Source: Saprospiraceae bacterium
Lineage (GTDB): Bacteria; Bacteroidota; Bacteroidia; Chitinophagales; Saprospiraceae
Reading direction: 5' to 3'
Length of the DNA stretch: 64,000 bases
Assembly: GCA_016722285.1 (NCBI GenBank)
Contig: JADKGI010000007.1
Coordinates: forward strand, 62,001-126,000
Numbering within the stretch: the first letter of the stretch is position 1; every line of letters starts with the position of its first letter. The position numbers and the translations under genes are program-made. Below, piece after piece: positions 1 to 11,076 of this stretch. Under the pieces are notes generated by a model. It saw only the letters and a program-made list of their open reading frames with translations. It searched no databases and had not been told where the DNA came from.

Positions 1-1047
1 GATCCAATATATTCGCATATAAAGGGTAGCGGCATTGGTTTGGCTATTTCAAAACAAATGGTTGAATTACATCAAGGCACTATCGATTTAGTAAGTACCA
101 ACCATAAAGGATCCTGTTTCAGGGTTGTCTTTCCCAGAGAAATCATCAATTCGATAGATGTAGAGCCACAAGTATTAAAAAATGACTGGAGTATTCAAAA
201 TGATTCAGCTGACAAATCTAAAGAGAACGAAGGTGCTCCATTTCATGACGATTTAGTTGGATTGTCGGATGAATGTGAAAGAAAAAATGAAATGATCTTA
301 ATTATTGAGGATAACCTTGAAGTGAGGGATTATATTTCTCATATTTTTATCGGATTGTATCAGGTGATCACCTCAGACAATGGCGAAGAAGGGTTACTAA
401 AAGCAAGGAGACACCACCCTGATTTGATATTGAGCGATGTAATGATGCCCGTGATGGATGGTGTTGCCATGACCAAAATATTAAAACAGGATATAGAGAT
501 AAGCCATATTCCGGTCATATTACTAACAGCGAGATCAGCGACATTATATAAGATTGAAGGACTTACTTTGGGTGCCGATGATTATATCACCAAACCATTT
601 GACCCGGAAGAACTCAAATTGCGGGTTCGAAATATACTGCGATTAAGAAAAGAATTTCGCAATAAATTTGCCAGGGTTCTGACTTTTGATCCCAAATCCA
701 TTGAAATAACTTCTTCAGATGAAGAGTTTTTAAACAAGGCAATGAGCATCACAGAATCTAATATTGAAAACTACGAATATTCTGTGGACCAATTCGCTTA
801 TGACCTGGCGATCAGCAGACCCCTTTTATTCATTAAACTTAAGGCATTAACCGACCAAACTCCAAATAACTTTATTAAAACCATCAGGCTAAAAAGGGCA
901 GCACAATTATTGTTAATGAATAAACTCAATGTATCAGAAGTGGCATACAAAGTCGGATTTAAAGACCCTAAATATTTCAGAAAGTGCTTTCAATCCCAGT
1001 TTGACATTTCACCTTCAGATTACCCCCGATCTGATCAAAAAGTATAA
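1..1047 (+). CDS. Hybrid two-component system sensor/regulator, C-terminal part (HTCS-like)
   Basis: The gene enters from the left edge; 348 codons are visible. Residues 8-16 (KGSGIGLAI) are the G2 box of a histidine-kinase ATPase domain. Residues 98-215 are a receiver domain: acidic pair in IIEDN, phospho-acceptor Asp in LILSDVMMPVMDG (about residue 146), and the K of ITKPF. The last 100 residues are an AraC-type double helix-turn-helix (NVSEVAYKVGF). This kinase-receiver-AraC order is that of the hybrid regulators that control Bacteroidota carbohydrate loci. The sensor region lies outside the window, so the ligand is unknown. Its position just upstream of the receptor at 1288 suggests that it controls that locus (inference). 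Confidence 0.93.
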   Translation, partial: DPIYSHIKGSGIGLAISKQMVELHQGTIDLVSTNHKGSCFRVVFPREIINSIDVEPQVLKNDWSIQNDSADKSKENEGAPFHDDLVGLSDECERKNEMILIIEDNLEVRDYISHIFIGLYQVITSDNGEEGLLKARRHHPDLILSDVMMPVMDGVAMTKILKQDIEISHIPVILLTARSATLYKIEGLTLGADDYITKPFDPEELKLRVRNILRLRKEFRNKFARVLTFDPKSIEITSSDEEFLNKAMSITESNIENYEYSVDQFAYDLAISRPLLFIKLKALTDQTPNNFIKTIRLKRAAQLLLMNKLNVSEVAYKVGFKDPKYFRKCFQSQFDISPSDYPRSDQKV

Positions 1048-1211
1048 CATATAATAAGGTAATTGCTATTATATGTGATATAATAGTATTTTCTTTTTGG
1101 AGTAGTATCTTGAACTGGAGAAAACCCATTACTGCAAATATTTTGCTATGAAAAAAAGAAAATTAGACAATTTTACCCCATATTTTAGATTTTTATTCCT
1201 TTTCATTCAAT

Positions 1212-1219
1212 TAATTTTG
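1212..1219 (+). promoter_or_regulatory. Candidate Bacteroidota -7 box upstream of the TonB receptor
   Basis: TAATTTTG matches the TAnnTTTG -7 consensus and is followed by GCG, as at the two GntR promoters of this window. It lies 69 bases before the receptor start. A -33 TTTG is not clear; only a T-rich run is seen near 1191-1194. Confidence 0.4.
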
Positions 1220-1287
1220 CGTTAGTAATAAGTTTAATTAAACAATATTATATTAAATAAACCGAGAAAGCTCAAAATTAAATTTGT

Positions 1288-4212
1288 ATGATCATTAATA
1301 AGGCTACTTCAGTTTTTCTTTTTGGAATATTATTTTCAATGTCATCCATCATCATGACAGGACAGACTGGTTACATCACGGGAACTATATATGACAGTGA
1401 TGGAAAAACAACGCTGCCTGTAGCAAATATTTATTTGAAGGATGCTATCAATGTTGGGACGTTTTCAGATTTGGATGGTACTTATCTATTTAAAAATTTG
1501 AAAGTTGGAACATATACTATAATCTATTCCTATACTGGCTTTGAAAATCAGGAAGTTTCACTTGAAATTTTTGAAAACCAAGCAACAGTGAAGGACATTG
1601 TTATGCAACCTATGGCAATTTTAGGCAAGGAAGTGATCATTACAGCTCAGGCTTTGGGACAAGCGAAAGCAATAAACCAACAAAGGAATTCAGATGCGAT
1701 TGCTAATATTGTATCCGCAGATAAGATCAAAGAGCTTCCTGATGTCAATGCGGCTGAAGCAATATCCAGACTGCCAGGTGTGGCCATTAATAGAAATGGG
1801 GGTGAAGGCTCAAAAGTTGTAGTTCGGGGCTTGGACCCAAAATTTACAGCTATTTCTATAAATGGAGTAAGGCTTCCCGCTACAGGCGGTTCGGATCGGT
1901 CAGTTGACTTGTCTTTGATTTCACCAGAATTACTATCAGGAATCGAACTTTTCAAATCACCTACACCGGATATGGATGGGGATGCATTAGGAGGGTCAAT
2001 AAATCTGAATATTTTAAAGGCACCCAAGGCAAGGAAAATTTCTATTAAAGGGATTGAACGGATATAACTTTTTTCAGTAAGACACTGCAGGATTATAAGG
2101 CGACAATATCTCTGACACAAAGGATATTAGATGATAAAATTGGAATTATTGCTACAGTAAATACGGAAAGATTTAATCGCGGTGGTGAAACTATCGGTCA
2201 GGGATGGGGTGATGATCAGTCTGTCGTAGTAGATACCGCTTTAAATATATTTAAACAACAAGGCAATTATCTGGAATTTCAGAAACGACAGGAACAAAGG
2301 AAGAGACAAAATGCCAGTTTAGGAATTGATTTTAAGTTAGGGGATAAAACTGATATTACCATTTTAGGAATTTACTCAAAAACATCAAGAGACAGATATA
2401 ATCAGTCAGAGAGATATGATATTCAGAATAACAGAATTAGGTATCTGCCTAATATTGTTGAAAATTCTATTTCTCTCTATTCAGCTTCCGTTTCTATGAA
2501 TCATAATTTATCATTTGCTAAAATAGATTGGGGCGGGGCATTTTCAAGAGTAAAAGGGGAGACACCATATGATTTTACAACTGAATTCTGGAATGCAAGT
2601 AATCCCTATAATAAGGACGTATTTAAAAGCAGATCGCAGCCTTCCACATTTTATGATTTTATTACCAGAAAACCAGAAGGAGATTATTTGCAGGGAGCTA
2701 CTTCGGTCGTTTCGGGAAATAGTGAGGATATAAAGACGGCATTTGCAAATATAGCTATACCAATTGTATCAGGAAACAAAATTAATCTGACTTTCAAGAC
2801 CGGAGGCAAGATTTCCTTAGCTTCAAGAGTCCGGACTTATGATGAGCGATATGTTAAGAATTATTATTTGTTCAGAAATTCTCATTTCCTGCCTTTCGAC
2901 CCTGAAGGTAAAGGTGCAGTAGGCGTGGACCCATCCAATACATTTTATTATGGTATGTCTAATTTTACAAATAATGAAAATTTGACCTTTCAAAATGCAA
3001 GTGGGGCTTCTGTTGCCCTCCTGACATCTTATGACGAAAATAAACTTAGGAAATTTTCAGAGGTTTTTAGTTCAGATCTTAGAGAAAACAGGTATCAACT
3101 TACTAATAATTATAATCTGACCGAAAATGTATATGCCACTTATGCCATGTTCAAGCTCAATTTGGGCAATAAGATCACATTAATATCTGGTATCAGGTAT
3201 GAAAAGTCAGATAACAATTATCAGGGAATCTACTCAGATTTGAGTGGTGATTTTGGTGAGAGTGGAGCATTAAAAGATGTTCTGGTAGATAGAAATTATG
3301 GTATAATTTTACCACATTTACATCTAAAATATAAACCAGTAGAATGGTTTGATATCAGGGCATCATATTCTACAACATTGGCTAGGCCGGATTATGATTA
3401 TGTTGTACCATTTACTTCCATAAACAGATCGAGCGATGTGGTGATAACTCAGGGAAATGCAAATCTTAATGCATCCGTTTCAAGGAATTATGATTTGTAT
3501 GCGACAGCCTTTTCAGGGAATTGGGGATTATTATCCATTGGAGCTTTTTACAAACAGATAGATGATGCATTTTATCCACTCATAGTTGGACTGAATAACG
3601 ATTCTTTAGCGGTGGCTTATGGATTTCCTAAAACAGGATATACAGGCGCTGAATTAACAACTTATACCAATTCGCCTAAATCAAATGTAAAAGGAATAGA
3701 AGTAGATCTTCAATCTAATTTGAATTTTTTACCCAAGCCTTTCGATGGGTTTGGTACTTAATATAAATTATTCACGACTGTTTTCAAACACCACAATAAA
3801 TTCATTTTATGAAGAATCAAGGCTCGCAGGTAATTTTCCTTTCTTTTATACCATTGTAGATATCATATCATATCAAAGAGAAGCGAACCTAATTGGACAA
3901 GCGAAACATATTTTAAACGCTTCATTAGGCTACGATTATAAAAAGTTTTCTGCCAGATTTTCCACGTCTTATCAGGGTACTAAGATTTCTGGTTATAGTG
4001 CAAATGCCGACAAAGATCGTTTTAATCAAGGGTTCTGGAGATTTGACGCTGTAGTAAAACAAAAATTTGGTAACAACTTTAATGTTTTTGTTAATATGAA
4101 TAACATATCTGACCAGAAGGGTACAAATTTTTTCAGATCAGAAGACCTGGTTACATCTATAGAAAGGTATGGCTCGACAGTAACCTTTGGGGCCGAATTT
4201 ATAATAAGATAA
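1288..4212 (+). CDS. TonB-dependent outer-membrane receptor (two apparent frameshifts)
   Basis: Outer-membrane receptor, about 974 residues after repair. It has a signal peptide, a carboxypeptidase-regulatory-like beta domain (residues about 25-110), a plug (ELPDVNAAEAISRLPGV and LGGSINL), and a long beta-barrel ending in FGAEFIIR. The plug wording resembles the receptor family known from Xanthomonas/Caulobacter (TIGR01782) more than classical SusC, and no SusD gene follows. The frame breaks at about 2043-2070 (one base missing) and 3747-3753 (one extra base); the three segments read on as one receptor. Next to lyases and uronate enzymes, a uronic-acid oligosaccharide is the likely cargo (inference). 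Confidence 0.88.
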
Positions 4213-4317
4213 TTAATAGACATGTAGAAAAAATATTTAGAATTATTTGAACCAGAAAAGTACTTGGTTACTTTTCTTAAAACACTATATTTAATAACAT
4301 CATTAAAATCATTTAGA

Positions 4318-5904
4318 ATGAAATCACTTTACTTAACGCTGGCATTTATGGCCACTTTATTCGGGACATCATATTCGCAATCTATTACTGTTCCAGCCAA
4401 CTTAAATGGAACTACGGCCTTCCCGTTCACCTACATTGATGACTTTATTACCGCGGATACTTTTCCGGATGGAAAGCACAAAAATGTCACTTATCTTCTT
4501 CAGCGAGGCGGGTTATATTTTTTTACAAAACTGAACACCTGGACATTCGATGTCAAACTTGTAGCAACAGGAGACCTGGCTAAGGGAAGACCAGTCATTT
4601 CGCGGGCTAATAAAACCGGAGGAACAGCTTTGGATGGCTTGTACAGAGGGTTTGGAAGCTTTACCTGGGATGGACTCTATATCATCATGGGTGAAGAAGG
4701 CGCCACTGCTTCACAATATGAATCTACCCCATTCTGGTGTGAAGGAGATAATAACAGATACATTTTTAATGATTGTATCATAGAAAAAAGCAGGCAAGGT
4801 ACTATCAGAATTGAAGGTGAAAACACAAAGACCTATATCACAAATTGTTGGTTAAGAAATTTTGGAGATTATGAAAAATTTCAGGGAAACGGCAGGGTAG
4901 TGGATACCCGGGATAATTTTTCAGATACTGTTGTGATAAGAAACAATGTAATTCATAACATACTGGATAGATTATATATAGGATTCAGGCAAAAAGGACT
5001 CAATTATTTTGATTTTTCTCAAAATACGGTCTTTAATCATGTAGGACGGCATGGCTTAATCCAATTGAGAAATACGAAACAAAGTATTATTAAAGACAAT
5101 TTATTCATGAACCCTTCCATAATGGGGACATCACCAACGTTAGCTAATGAACAAATAACCTATTTGAATAAAACAAATTACTTATTTACGATAGATTCAA
5201 TAGTGCCGGGAGCAACAATGAATATGTCAAACAATAATATTTTTTGGACTCAGGATGTTTTAAATCATTATACTGCGTCAACTTTAGTAACTAAACCATT
5301 GATACTTAGCCCGGAGGTTGCTGGAATGTTGGCCGACCCATCTAAAGCATATTTTACGGAAGTTCTTGAATTGAATAACGTTCCAAGTCGGGCACCGGTA
5401 ATAAAATCTTCAGGAGAAGCGGTTAAATATCCGGATTCTGTTGGTATCACAGATATAATGGTAGAAGACATTAGTTTTAAAGGAACAGCTTTTGATAAAG
5501 GTTATTTGTTTGATTGGAGTAAATTTGATCCTTGTTACAATAAAAATTCCCTGTCAGCTAAGTCGGCTTCAGATGGCGGTGCTGTTGGGTCAAGGTTTAT
5601 GTGCAATTACGTATCTTCAACAGAGGAACTCGTGTTTAATCCACTTCTTGATTTCTCGTCAAGTCCAAATCCTACTTCAAATATCACCACATTTAAATAT
5701 AATCTTGCGAATAGCAGTCAGGTAGATTTAAGTGTTTTTGATATGAGAGGAAATAAAATAATTAACATATTTAATGGTATTAAAGGGCCAGGATACCATA
5801 ATGAAACATGGACTGGTGCCAATGAACTACCAACTGGTATGTATTTTGCAAATCTTCAAACTGAAGAAGGTAGAATGTTTGTAAAAATAGTTGTTCAAAA
5901 GTGA
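4318..5904 (+). CDS. Secreted beta-helix protein with T9SS C-terminal sorting domain
   Basis: 528 residues from the ATG at 4318; an in-frame TTG at 4264 is a less likely start because the signal peptide (MKSLYLTLAFMATLFGTSYS) begins at 4318. The middle, residues about 110-330, has the N/V/I-rich repeats of a right-handed parallel beta-helix (for example VVIRNNVIHNI and KDNLFMNPSIM). The last 80 residues are a T9SS sorting domain (SSPNPTSNITTFKYNL, ending MFVKIVVQK), so the product should be exported and surface-attached. No known lyase active site was recognised; it may bind or cleave the polymer. Related beta-helix proteins occur in Bacteroidota carbohydrate loci. It follows the receptor by 105 bases. 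Confidence 0.75.
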   Translation: MKSLYLTLAFMATLFGTSYSQSITVPANLNGTTAFPFTYIDDFITADTFPDGKHKNVTYLLQRGGLYFFTKLNTWTFDVKLVATGDLAKGRPVISRANKTGGTALDGLYRGFGSFTWDGLYIIMGEEGATASQYESTPFWCEGDNNRYIFNDCIIEKSRQGTIRIEGENTKTYITNCWLRNFGDYEKFQGNGRVVDTRDNFSDTVVIRNNVIHNILDRLYIGFRQKGLNYFDFSQNTVFNHVGRHGLIQLRNTKQSIIKDNLFMNPSIMGTSPTLANEQITYLNKTNYLFTIDSIVPGATMNMSNNNIFWTQDVLNHYTASTLVTKPLILSPEVAGMLADPSKAYFTEVLELNNVPSRAPVIKSSGEAVKYPDSVGITDIMVEDISFKGTAFDKGYLFDWSKFDPCYNKNSLSAKSASDGGAVGSRFMCNYVSSTEELVFNPLLDFSSSPNPTSNITTFKYNLANSSQVDLSVFDMRGNKIINIFNGIKGPGYHNETWTGANELPTGMYFANLQTEEGRMFVKIVVQK

Positions 5905-5907
5905 TTA

Positions 5908-5951
5908 AAATTTAAAGGAAATCGGGTATAAACCTGATTTCCTTTAAATTT
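5908..5951 (+). terminator. Strong inverted repeat after the beta-helix gene
   Basis: A perfect 16-base stem (AAATTTAAAGGAAATC at 5908-5923 against 5936-5951), extended inward by GGT/ACC, begins four bases after the stop codon. No long T-run follows. It most likely ends or stabilises the receptor/beta-helix transcript. The rest of the gap to 6197 shows nothing clear. Confidence 0.7.
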
Positions 5952-6196
5952 CTGGTACGAACAGATTAAATTTTAGTATTCAGAATTAATCGACAGCAAA
6001 TACTTATTTTTTGTTTTGTCACACGTTTCACTGAAGTAGTAAGATCAACAGTTTCTTACATCTTTCTTTCTTCTATGAGATATGATTATGCGTAATGTTT
6101 GTGCCTTAAAGACAATTCATTACTTAAAGTCTAAATATAATATAAACATACTCTGAGTTCATTTATTTATTTTGATATTATTTTAGAATTTTATCT

Positions 6197-7392
6197 ATGA
6201 AATTTTATTTTGGTTTTTTTATTTTATTTATTGCCGCCTGTTCTTCATGTTTTATGTCGAATAAGAATGCTGCAGTAATAAATGATGAATTTTTAAGAAA
6301 GGAATTAAATTTTCTTTCTGAAAAAATGGTAAATTATCAATCGAAGTTGAAGATCGATTCATTGATGATACCCAGATCATTAAATGAAGATGGTTCTTTA
6401 TTGGTAACAAATTCAAAAAATTGGACAAGCGGGTTTTATCCAGGCACTCTTTGGCAGCTTTATGGTTATAGTAAAGAAGAAAGTTTAAAAGAATCTGCCA
6501 TCATATGGACTTCATTTGTTGAAAAAGAGAAATGGGATATACATACACACGACCTTGGGTTTAAGATCAGCAGTTGTTTTGGTAAAGGATATAAATTAGA
6601 AAAAAATGAAGCTTATAAAGATGTTATAATACAGGCTTCAGCCACGCTTATTAAAAGATTTAATGCAAAAATTGGTGTTATTAGGTCATGGGATTGGAAT
6701 GCAGATAAATGGCAATTTCCGGTAATAATTGATAATATGATGAATCTTGAAATGCTTTTTGATGCTACAGAGTTGTCAGGAGATTCGATATATTATAAAG
6801 TAGCATATCAGCATGCAAAAACAACTTTGCACAATCATTTCAGAAAAGATAACAGTAGTTATCACGTGGTAGATTATGATACGCTGACAGGTCAACCCAG
6901 GCTAAAAATAACCCATCAGGGCTATAGTGATGAATCAGCATGGTCAAGAGGGCAGGCATGGGGATTGTATGGTTTTACAACTGCATTTGGCAGGACTGGT
7001 GACAGCACTTTTCTGAAGCAGGCCAAACTTATAGGTGAATATTATTTTAATCATCCTAATTTACCAAAAGACAAGATTCCTTACTGGGATTTTAATGCAC
7101 CCAATATACCAAATGAACCAAGAGACGTTTCTGCCGCTACTGTTATGGCATCAGGACTGATCGAACTGGCAAATTATGTGCCCGGAGAAAGATGAAGTAT
7201 CTAAACATGGCTGATCAGATTTTATCATCTTTATCTAAAAAGGAGTATCAGTCAGAAGTACCCCCATTTCTGCTGTCCCAAAGTACCGGGAGTTTACCGG
7301 GTAATTTTGAGATTGACGTACCCTTGTCTTATGCAGACTACTATTATGTGGAAGCACTGATTCGTAGGTTATCAGGATTAAAATCAAGATAA
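6197..7392 (+). CDS. GH88-family unsaturated uronyl hydrolase (one frameshift)
   Basis: Removes the 4,5-unsaturated uronate left at the non-reducing end by polysaccharide lyases. 398 residues after repair. N-terminal lipoprotein-like signal (FIAAC). Family marks are NWTSGFYPGTLWQ, the Asp of HTHDLGFKI, the second Asp of PVIIDNMMNLE, and the SAWSRGQAWGLYG motif near residue 250. The frame breaks at AAA 7188-7190; adding one A gives a continuous protein through the C-terminal PLSYADYYYVEALIR segment. First gene of a packed run (10 bases to GH2). GH88 members act on glucuronyl-type products, which argues for a glucuronate polymer; GH105 would be the alternative family. Confidence 0.88.
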
Positions 7393-7401
7393 ATAAATTG
7401 A

Positions 7402-9931
7402 ATGATTGGAGTAAACATTACAAACACAACTTTAAGAAGAAATAAAAAGACGTTATTATTAAAATTGACGGTTCTTGTGGTAATGCTTTGTCTTACATCA
7501 TGGTCAGGTATTCTTAAAAATGAATATCCGAAAGAAACCAGAAAAAAAATAAATATAAATGCTGGGTGGCAATATCTGGAAAATAATACCGATCAGATTA
7601 GTGAAGCAAAGCAATCATTATTGTGGAAAAATATAGATCTGCCTCATACCTGGAATCAGTGGGATGCAGTCGATCAAATTCCGGGATACAGAAGGGATGC
7701 AAGTTGGTATAGAAAGACGTTAAATATAGAATCTAAAAATAAATCACGATATATCTTATATTTTGAAGGTTCAAATATAACTAGTGAAGTTTTCGTAAAT
7801 GGAAAGAAAGCAGGAAGCCATGTTGGAGGTTATGTGGGTTTTCAAATCGACATAACGGATTTTGTCATGAAAGGTAAGACGAATACTCTAATGATAAGAG
7901 TAGATAATAGTTATAACCCTGAAATCATTCCTTCCCAGAAAGCTGATTTTATTATTTATGGAGGAATCACCAGAGACCTGTGGTTGAATATTATTCCTGA
8001 TGTGCACGTGTCGGATATGTTTATCAGTACCCCGGTCGTTTCATCAGAAATGGCAAAAGTGAAGGTCAGAGTCAAGCTATCCGATTTCAAGATTAATAGT
8101 AAAGATTGTAAGTTAATAATATCTATTTATGATCCACAAAAGAATAAATTAATATCGTCATCTGATTATTATCCTGTTAGTACAGCTGAAAGTTTAGAGT
8201 TCGATCTCCCAAAAAATTCTCAATCCCAAGCTATGGTCCCCGGACCAACCCAATTTATACAAAATGAATGTAATACTATTTTTTAAGGGAAAGTTAGTGG
8301 ATATGACAGAAGAAAATTTTGGTCTTCGTTGGTTTCATTTTGATGATTTTGGCCCTTTTTACCTCAATGGCAAAAAATTATTATTAAGAGGAACCCACCG
8401 TCATGAAGAATATGCCGGGTTTGGAGCTGCTATGCCCAATCAACTCCATAGAAAAGATATGGAAATGATTAAAGAAATGGGAGCTAACTTCATTCGATTA
8501 GGTCATTACCCACAAGACCCAGAGGTGTATAAAGCTTGTGATGAGTTGGGGTTGATCGTTTGGGATGAATTGCCATGGTGCAGGGGCGGAATTGGCAATG
8601 CAGCATGGCAATCCAATACCAGCAGACTATTAAAAGAACAAATTCTTCAGAATTATAATCACCCATCAATAGTTTTTTGGGCATTGGGTAATGAAGTATA
8701 TTGGTTACCTGACTTTCCTGGAGGTGATGATATCAACAAGATGAACCCATATATCTCTTATTTAAACAAAATTGCGCACGATCTGGATCCTGGGCGAATG
8801 ACATCCATAAGAAAATACTATGAAGGTGCAGATTTAGTGGATGTTTTTTCTCCTTCTATCTGGTCTGGTTGGTATGCTGGTGTTTATACTAACTATGGAC
8901 CTACACTGACAAAAAATCAGGCATTATATAAAAGATTTCTCCACATGGAATATGGCGGTTCCAGCCATGTAGGACGTCATACAGAAAATCCTGTCAGCGG
9001 TGACGGAATGATTAACGAGGATGAATGGGCGGAAGTGTCAAACCAATTAGGTGTTGCCAATATTGCACAAACTGGAGATTGGACAGAGAATTACATTGTA
9101 GACTTATTTGATTGGTATCTGCATGTTTCCGAATCACAGACCGGATTTGCTGGTAGTGCTCAGTGGGCATTTAAAGATTTTGCCACCCCTTTGAGACCCG
9201 AAAACGGTATTCCATATATGAATCAAAAAGGATTAGTAGATAGAGAAGGAAGGCCAAAAGATTCTTATTATGTTTTTAAAAGTTACTGGGCTAAAGAACC
9301 TTTCGCTTATATAGAATCACATACATGGCTGGATCGAAGTGGACCTGTAGGTAAAAAGCGTGAAATTTCAGTTTTTAGTAACTGCAAAGAAGTAGAACTT
9401 TTTCATAATGGAACAAGTTTAGGCAAAAAGATGAAACATAAAGATACTTTTCCTGCTGGTGGGCTTACCTGGGAAGTGCTGTTTAATGAAGGAAATAATT
9501 CATTGAGAGCAATTGGGATAAGCGAAAATAATTCTACCGTATATGATAGCATTTCAGTACATTACACCTACAAGAAATCTGGAATTGCTGATCATATTAA
9601 TCTGAATCAGATAAAACTTGATAATGGCAATTACCTGGTAGAGGCCACAATGCAGGATAAAAATAACCAACGCGTTCTGGATTATGAAGGAAGAATTTAT
9701 TTTGCTCATGATGGTTCCGGCAAACTAATGGTGGACTATGGCGTTCCTGATAAGAGTCAGGTGATTGAAATGGCAAATGGGAGGGCAGTAATTCAGGTTA
9801 TCCCAGGTACCGGGAAAGCAGTGTTTGAAGTTCGGAATCAGGATTTTAAGGGCAGTTACCTGGTTATAGACGATACTCAGGAAGCATCATCACTTATTAT
9901 AGATGGTAATTCTAAAAATCAAAGAAAATGA
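7402..9931 (+). CDS. Glycoside hydrolase family 2 enzyme (one frameshift)
   Basis: About 842 residues after repair. An N-terminal sugar-binding jelly-roll (PHTWNQWDA, WYRKTLNI), the classical LWSPDQPNLY strand, a TIM barrel with the acid/base Glu in FWALGNEVYW and the candidate nucleophile Glu in HMEYGGSSHVG, and a C-terminal beta domain are visible. The frame breaks in the run of six A at 8212-8217; five A restore NPKLWSPDQPNLY. An uncleaved-looking N-terminal hydrophobic stretch suggests export to the periplasm. GH2 contains beta-galactosidases, beta-glucuronidases and others; specificity cannot be told here. Its stop overlaps the next start by four bases. Confidence 0.87.
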
Positions 9932-11034
9932 ATACTTTAAAAGCACCAATAATTTTAATTACACTGATTGTTTCATTAAGTTTGGTGGAAAAGATTACTT
10001 GTCAAAAGAGCGAGATTTACAAGCATTCAAAGCAAATATTGTCTTCTGCTGACAAATTATTAACCGAAAAACCAGTTACTATTACAGCTTTCTTTGCAGA
10101 AAGAAGTGCTGGTGGTAAACATGATTATTATTCAGAAGGACCCTATTGGTGGCCAGATCCCCAAAACCCGCGAGGCCCTTATATCAGAAAAGACGGCGAT
10201 CGTAATCCAGGTTGTTTTTTAAGCCACAAAAATGCATTACTAGATTTTTGTGAATCAATAACGACTTTAACTGCTGCTTTTATTATAAAGAATGATTCTC
10301 AATATTTATCTAAAATTGAAGGTCATTTAAAGGCTTGGTTTATTGATACAGCAACAATTATGAATCCTTCACTAAGTTATGCACAAGCCATTAATGGTAT
10401 TAATACTGGTCGAGGAATAGGCTTAATTGATGTTATTAGATTGATTGATGTAGCAAATTGTTGCAGATATTTAGAAAAAGAAGGCTTGCTTGACACGATT
10501 ACACTTGAAGCAAGCAAAAAATGGTTTACTGAATTTTCAGTATGGATGACGTCACATCCATATGGAATTGATGAACGTGATAATAATAATAATCATAGTA
10601 CATGGTGGGGAGCTCAGGTCGCTGCTTATAGCCTTTTTTGCAAAAGAGCAGATTTATTTGTAATAAGTCAGGAACAATTTAAAAAGCAATTGGAGATTCA
10701 AATGGCTGAAAATGGAAGTTTTCCTGACGAATTGAGCCGAACCAAACCATTTATGTATTCAGAGTACAATCTTGATGCGTGGACTACCTTCGCCATATTT
10801 ATCTCAAAAAATGGTCAGAGAAATGAGGAATTAGCATCAAAAATATTAGAAACTAAATTGGCAGTAGATTTTATACTTCTTTACAAGATAAAAAAACTAG
10901 AATGGCCATATAAGACAAATCTGGAACCTGAAATACATCAAAATCAGAGAGACTATCTTTTATTTGCATCATATTTATTTAAGGATGAAAGTTATAAGAA
11001 AATTTGGAAATCACTTAAACCGATTAAAAAATGA
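9928..11034 (+). CDS. PF05426-type polysaccharide lyase, PL38-like (copy 1)
   Basis: 368 residues with a signal peptide. Conserved blocks are YWWPDPQNPRGPYIRKDG, YAQAINGINTGRGIG, NNHSTWWGAQ (candidate catalytic Asn/His region) and SFPDELSRTKPFMYSEYNLD. These are marks of the alginate_lyase (PF05426) alpha-helical barrel group; the length of about 370-400 residues fits CAZy PL38, whose described activity is on glucuronan, better than the longer PL39. The substrate is thus a beta-uronate polymer, glucuronan or mannuronan type. It overlaps the GH2 stop (ATGA) and is followed by a paralogue 42 bases later. The family call is firm; the substrate is inference. Confidence 0.8.
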   Translation: MNTLKAPIILITLIVSLSLVEKITCQKSEIYKHSKQILSSADKLLTEKPVTITAFFAERSAGGKHDYYSEGPYWWPDPQNPRGPYIRKDGDRNPGCFLSHKNALLDFCESITTLTAAFIIKNDSQYLSKIEGHLKAWFIDTATIMNPSLSYAQAINGINTGRGIGLIDVIRLIDVANCCRYLEKEGLLDTITLEASKKWFTEFSVWMTSHPYGIDERDNNNNHSTWWGAQVAAYSLFCKRADLFVISQEQFKKQLEIQMAENGSFPDELSRTKPFMYSEYNLDAWTTFAIFISKNGQRNEELASKILETKLAVDFILLYKIKKLEWPYKTNLEPEIHQNQRDYLLFASYLFKDESYKKIWKSLKPIKK

Positions 11035-11076
11035 TACAATGGCTAGTTTGATTATTTGGGATAAACTCTTTGGTTT

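Noticed and set aside
1647..2120. A 157-codon open frame antisense to the TonB receptor plug
   Set aside because: It mirrors a conserved coding strand, has no leader or recognisable domain, and arises from the codon pattern of the receptor.
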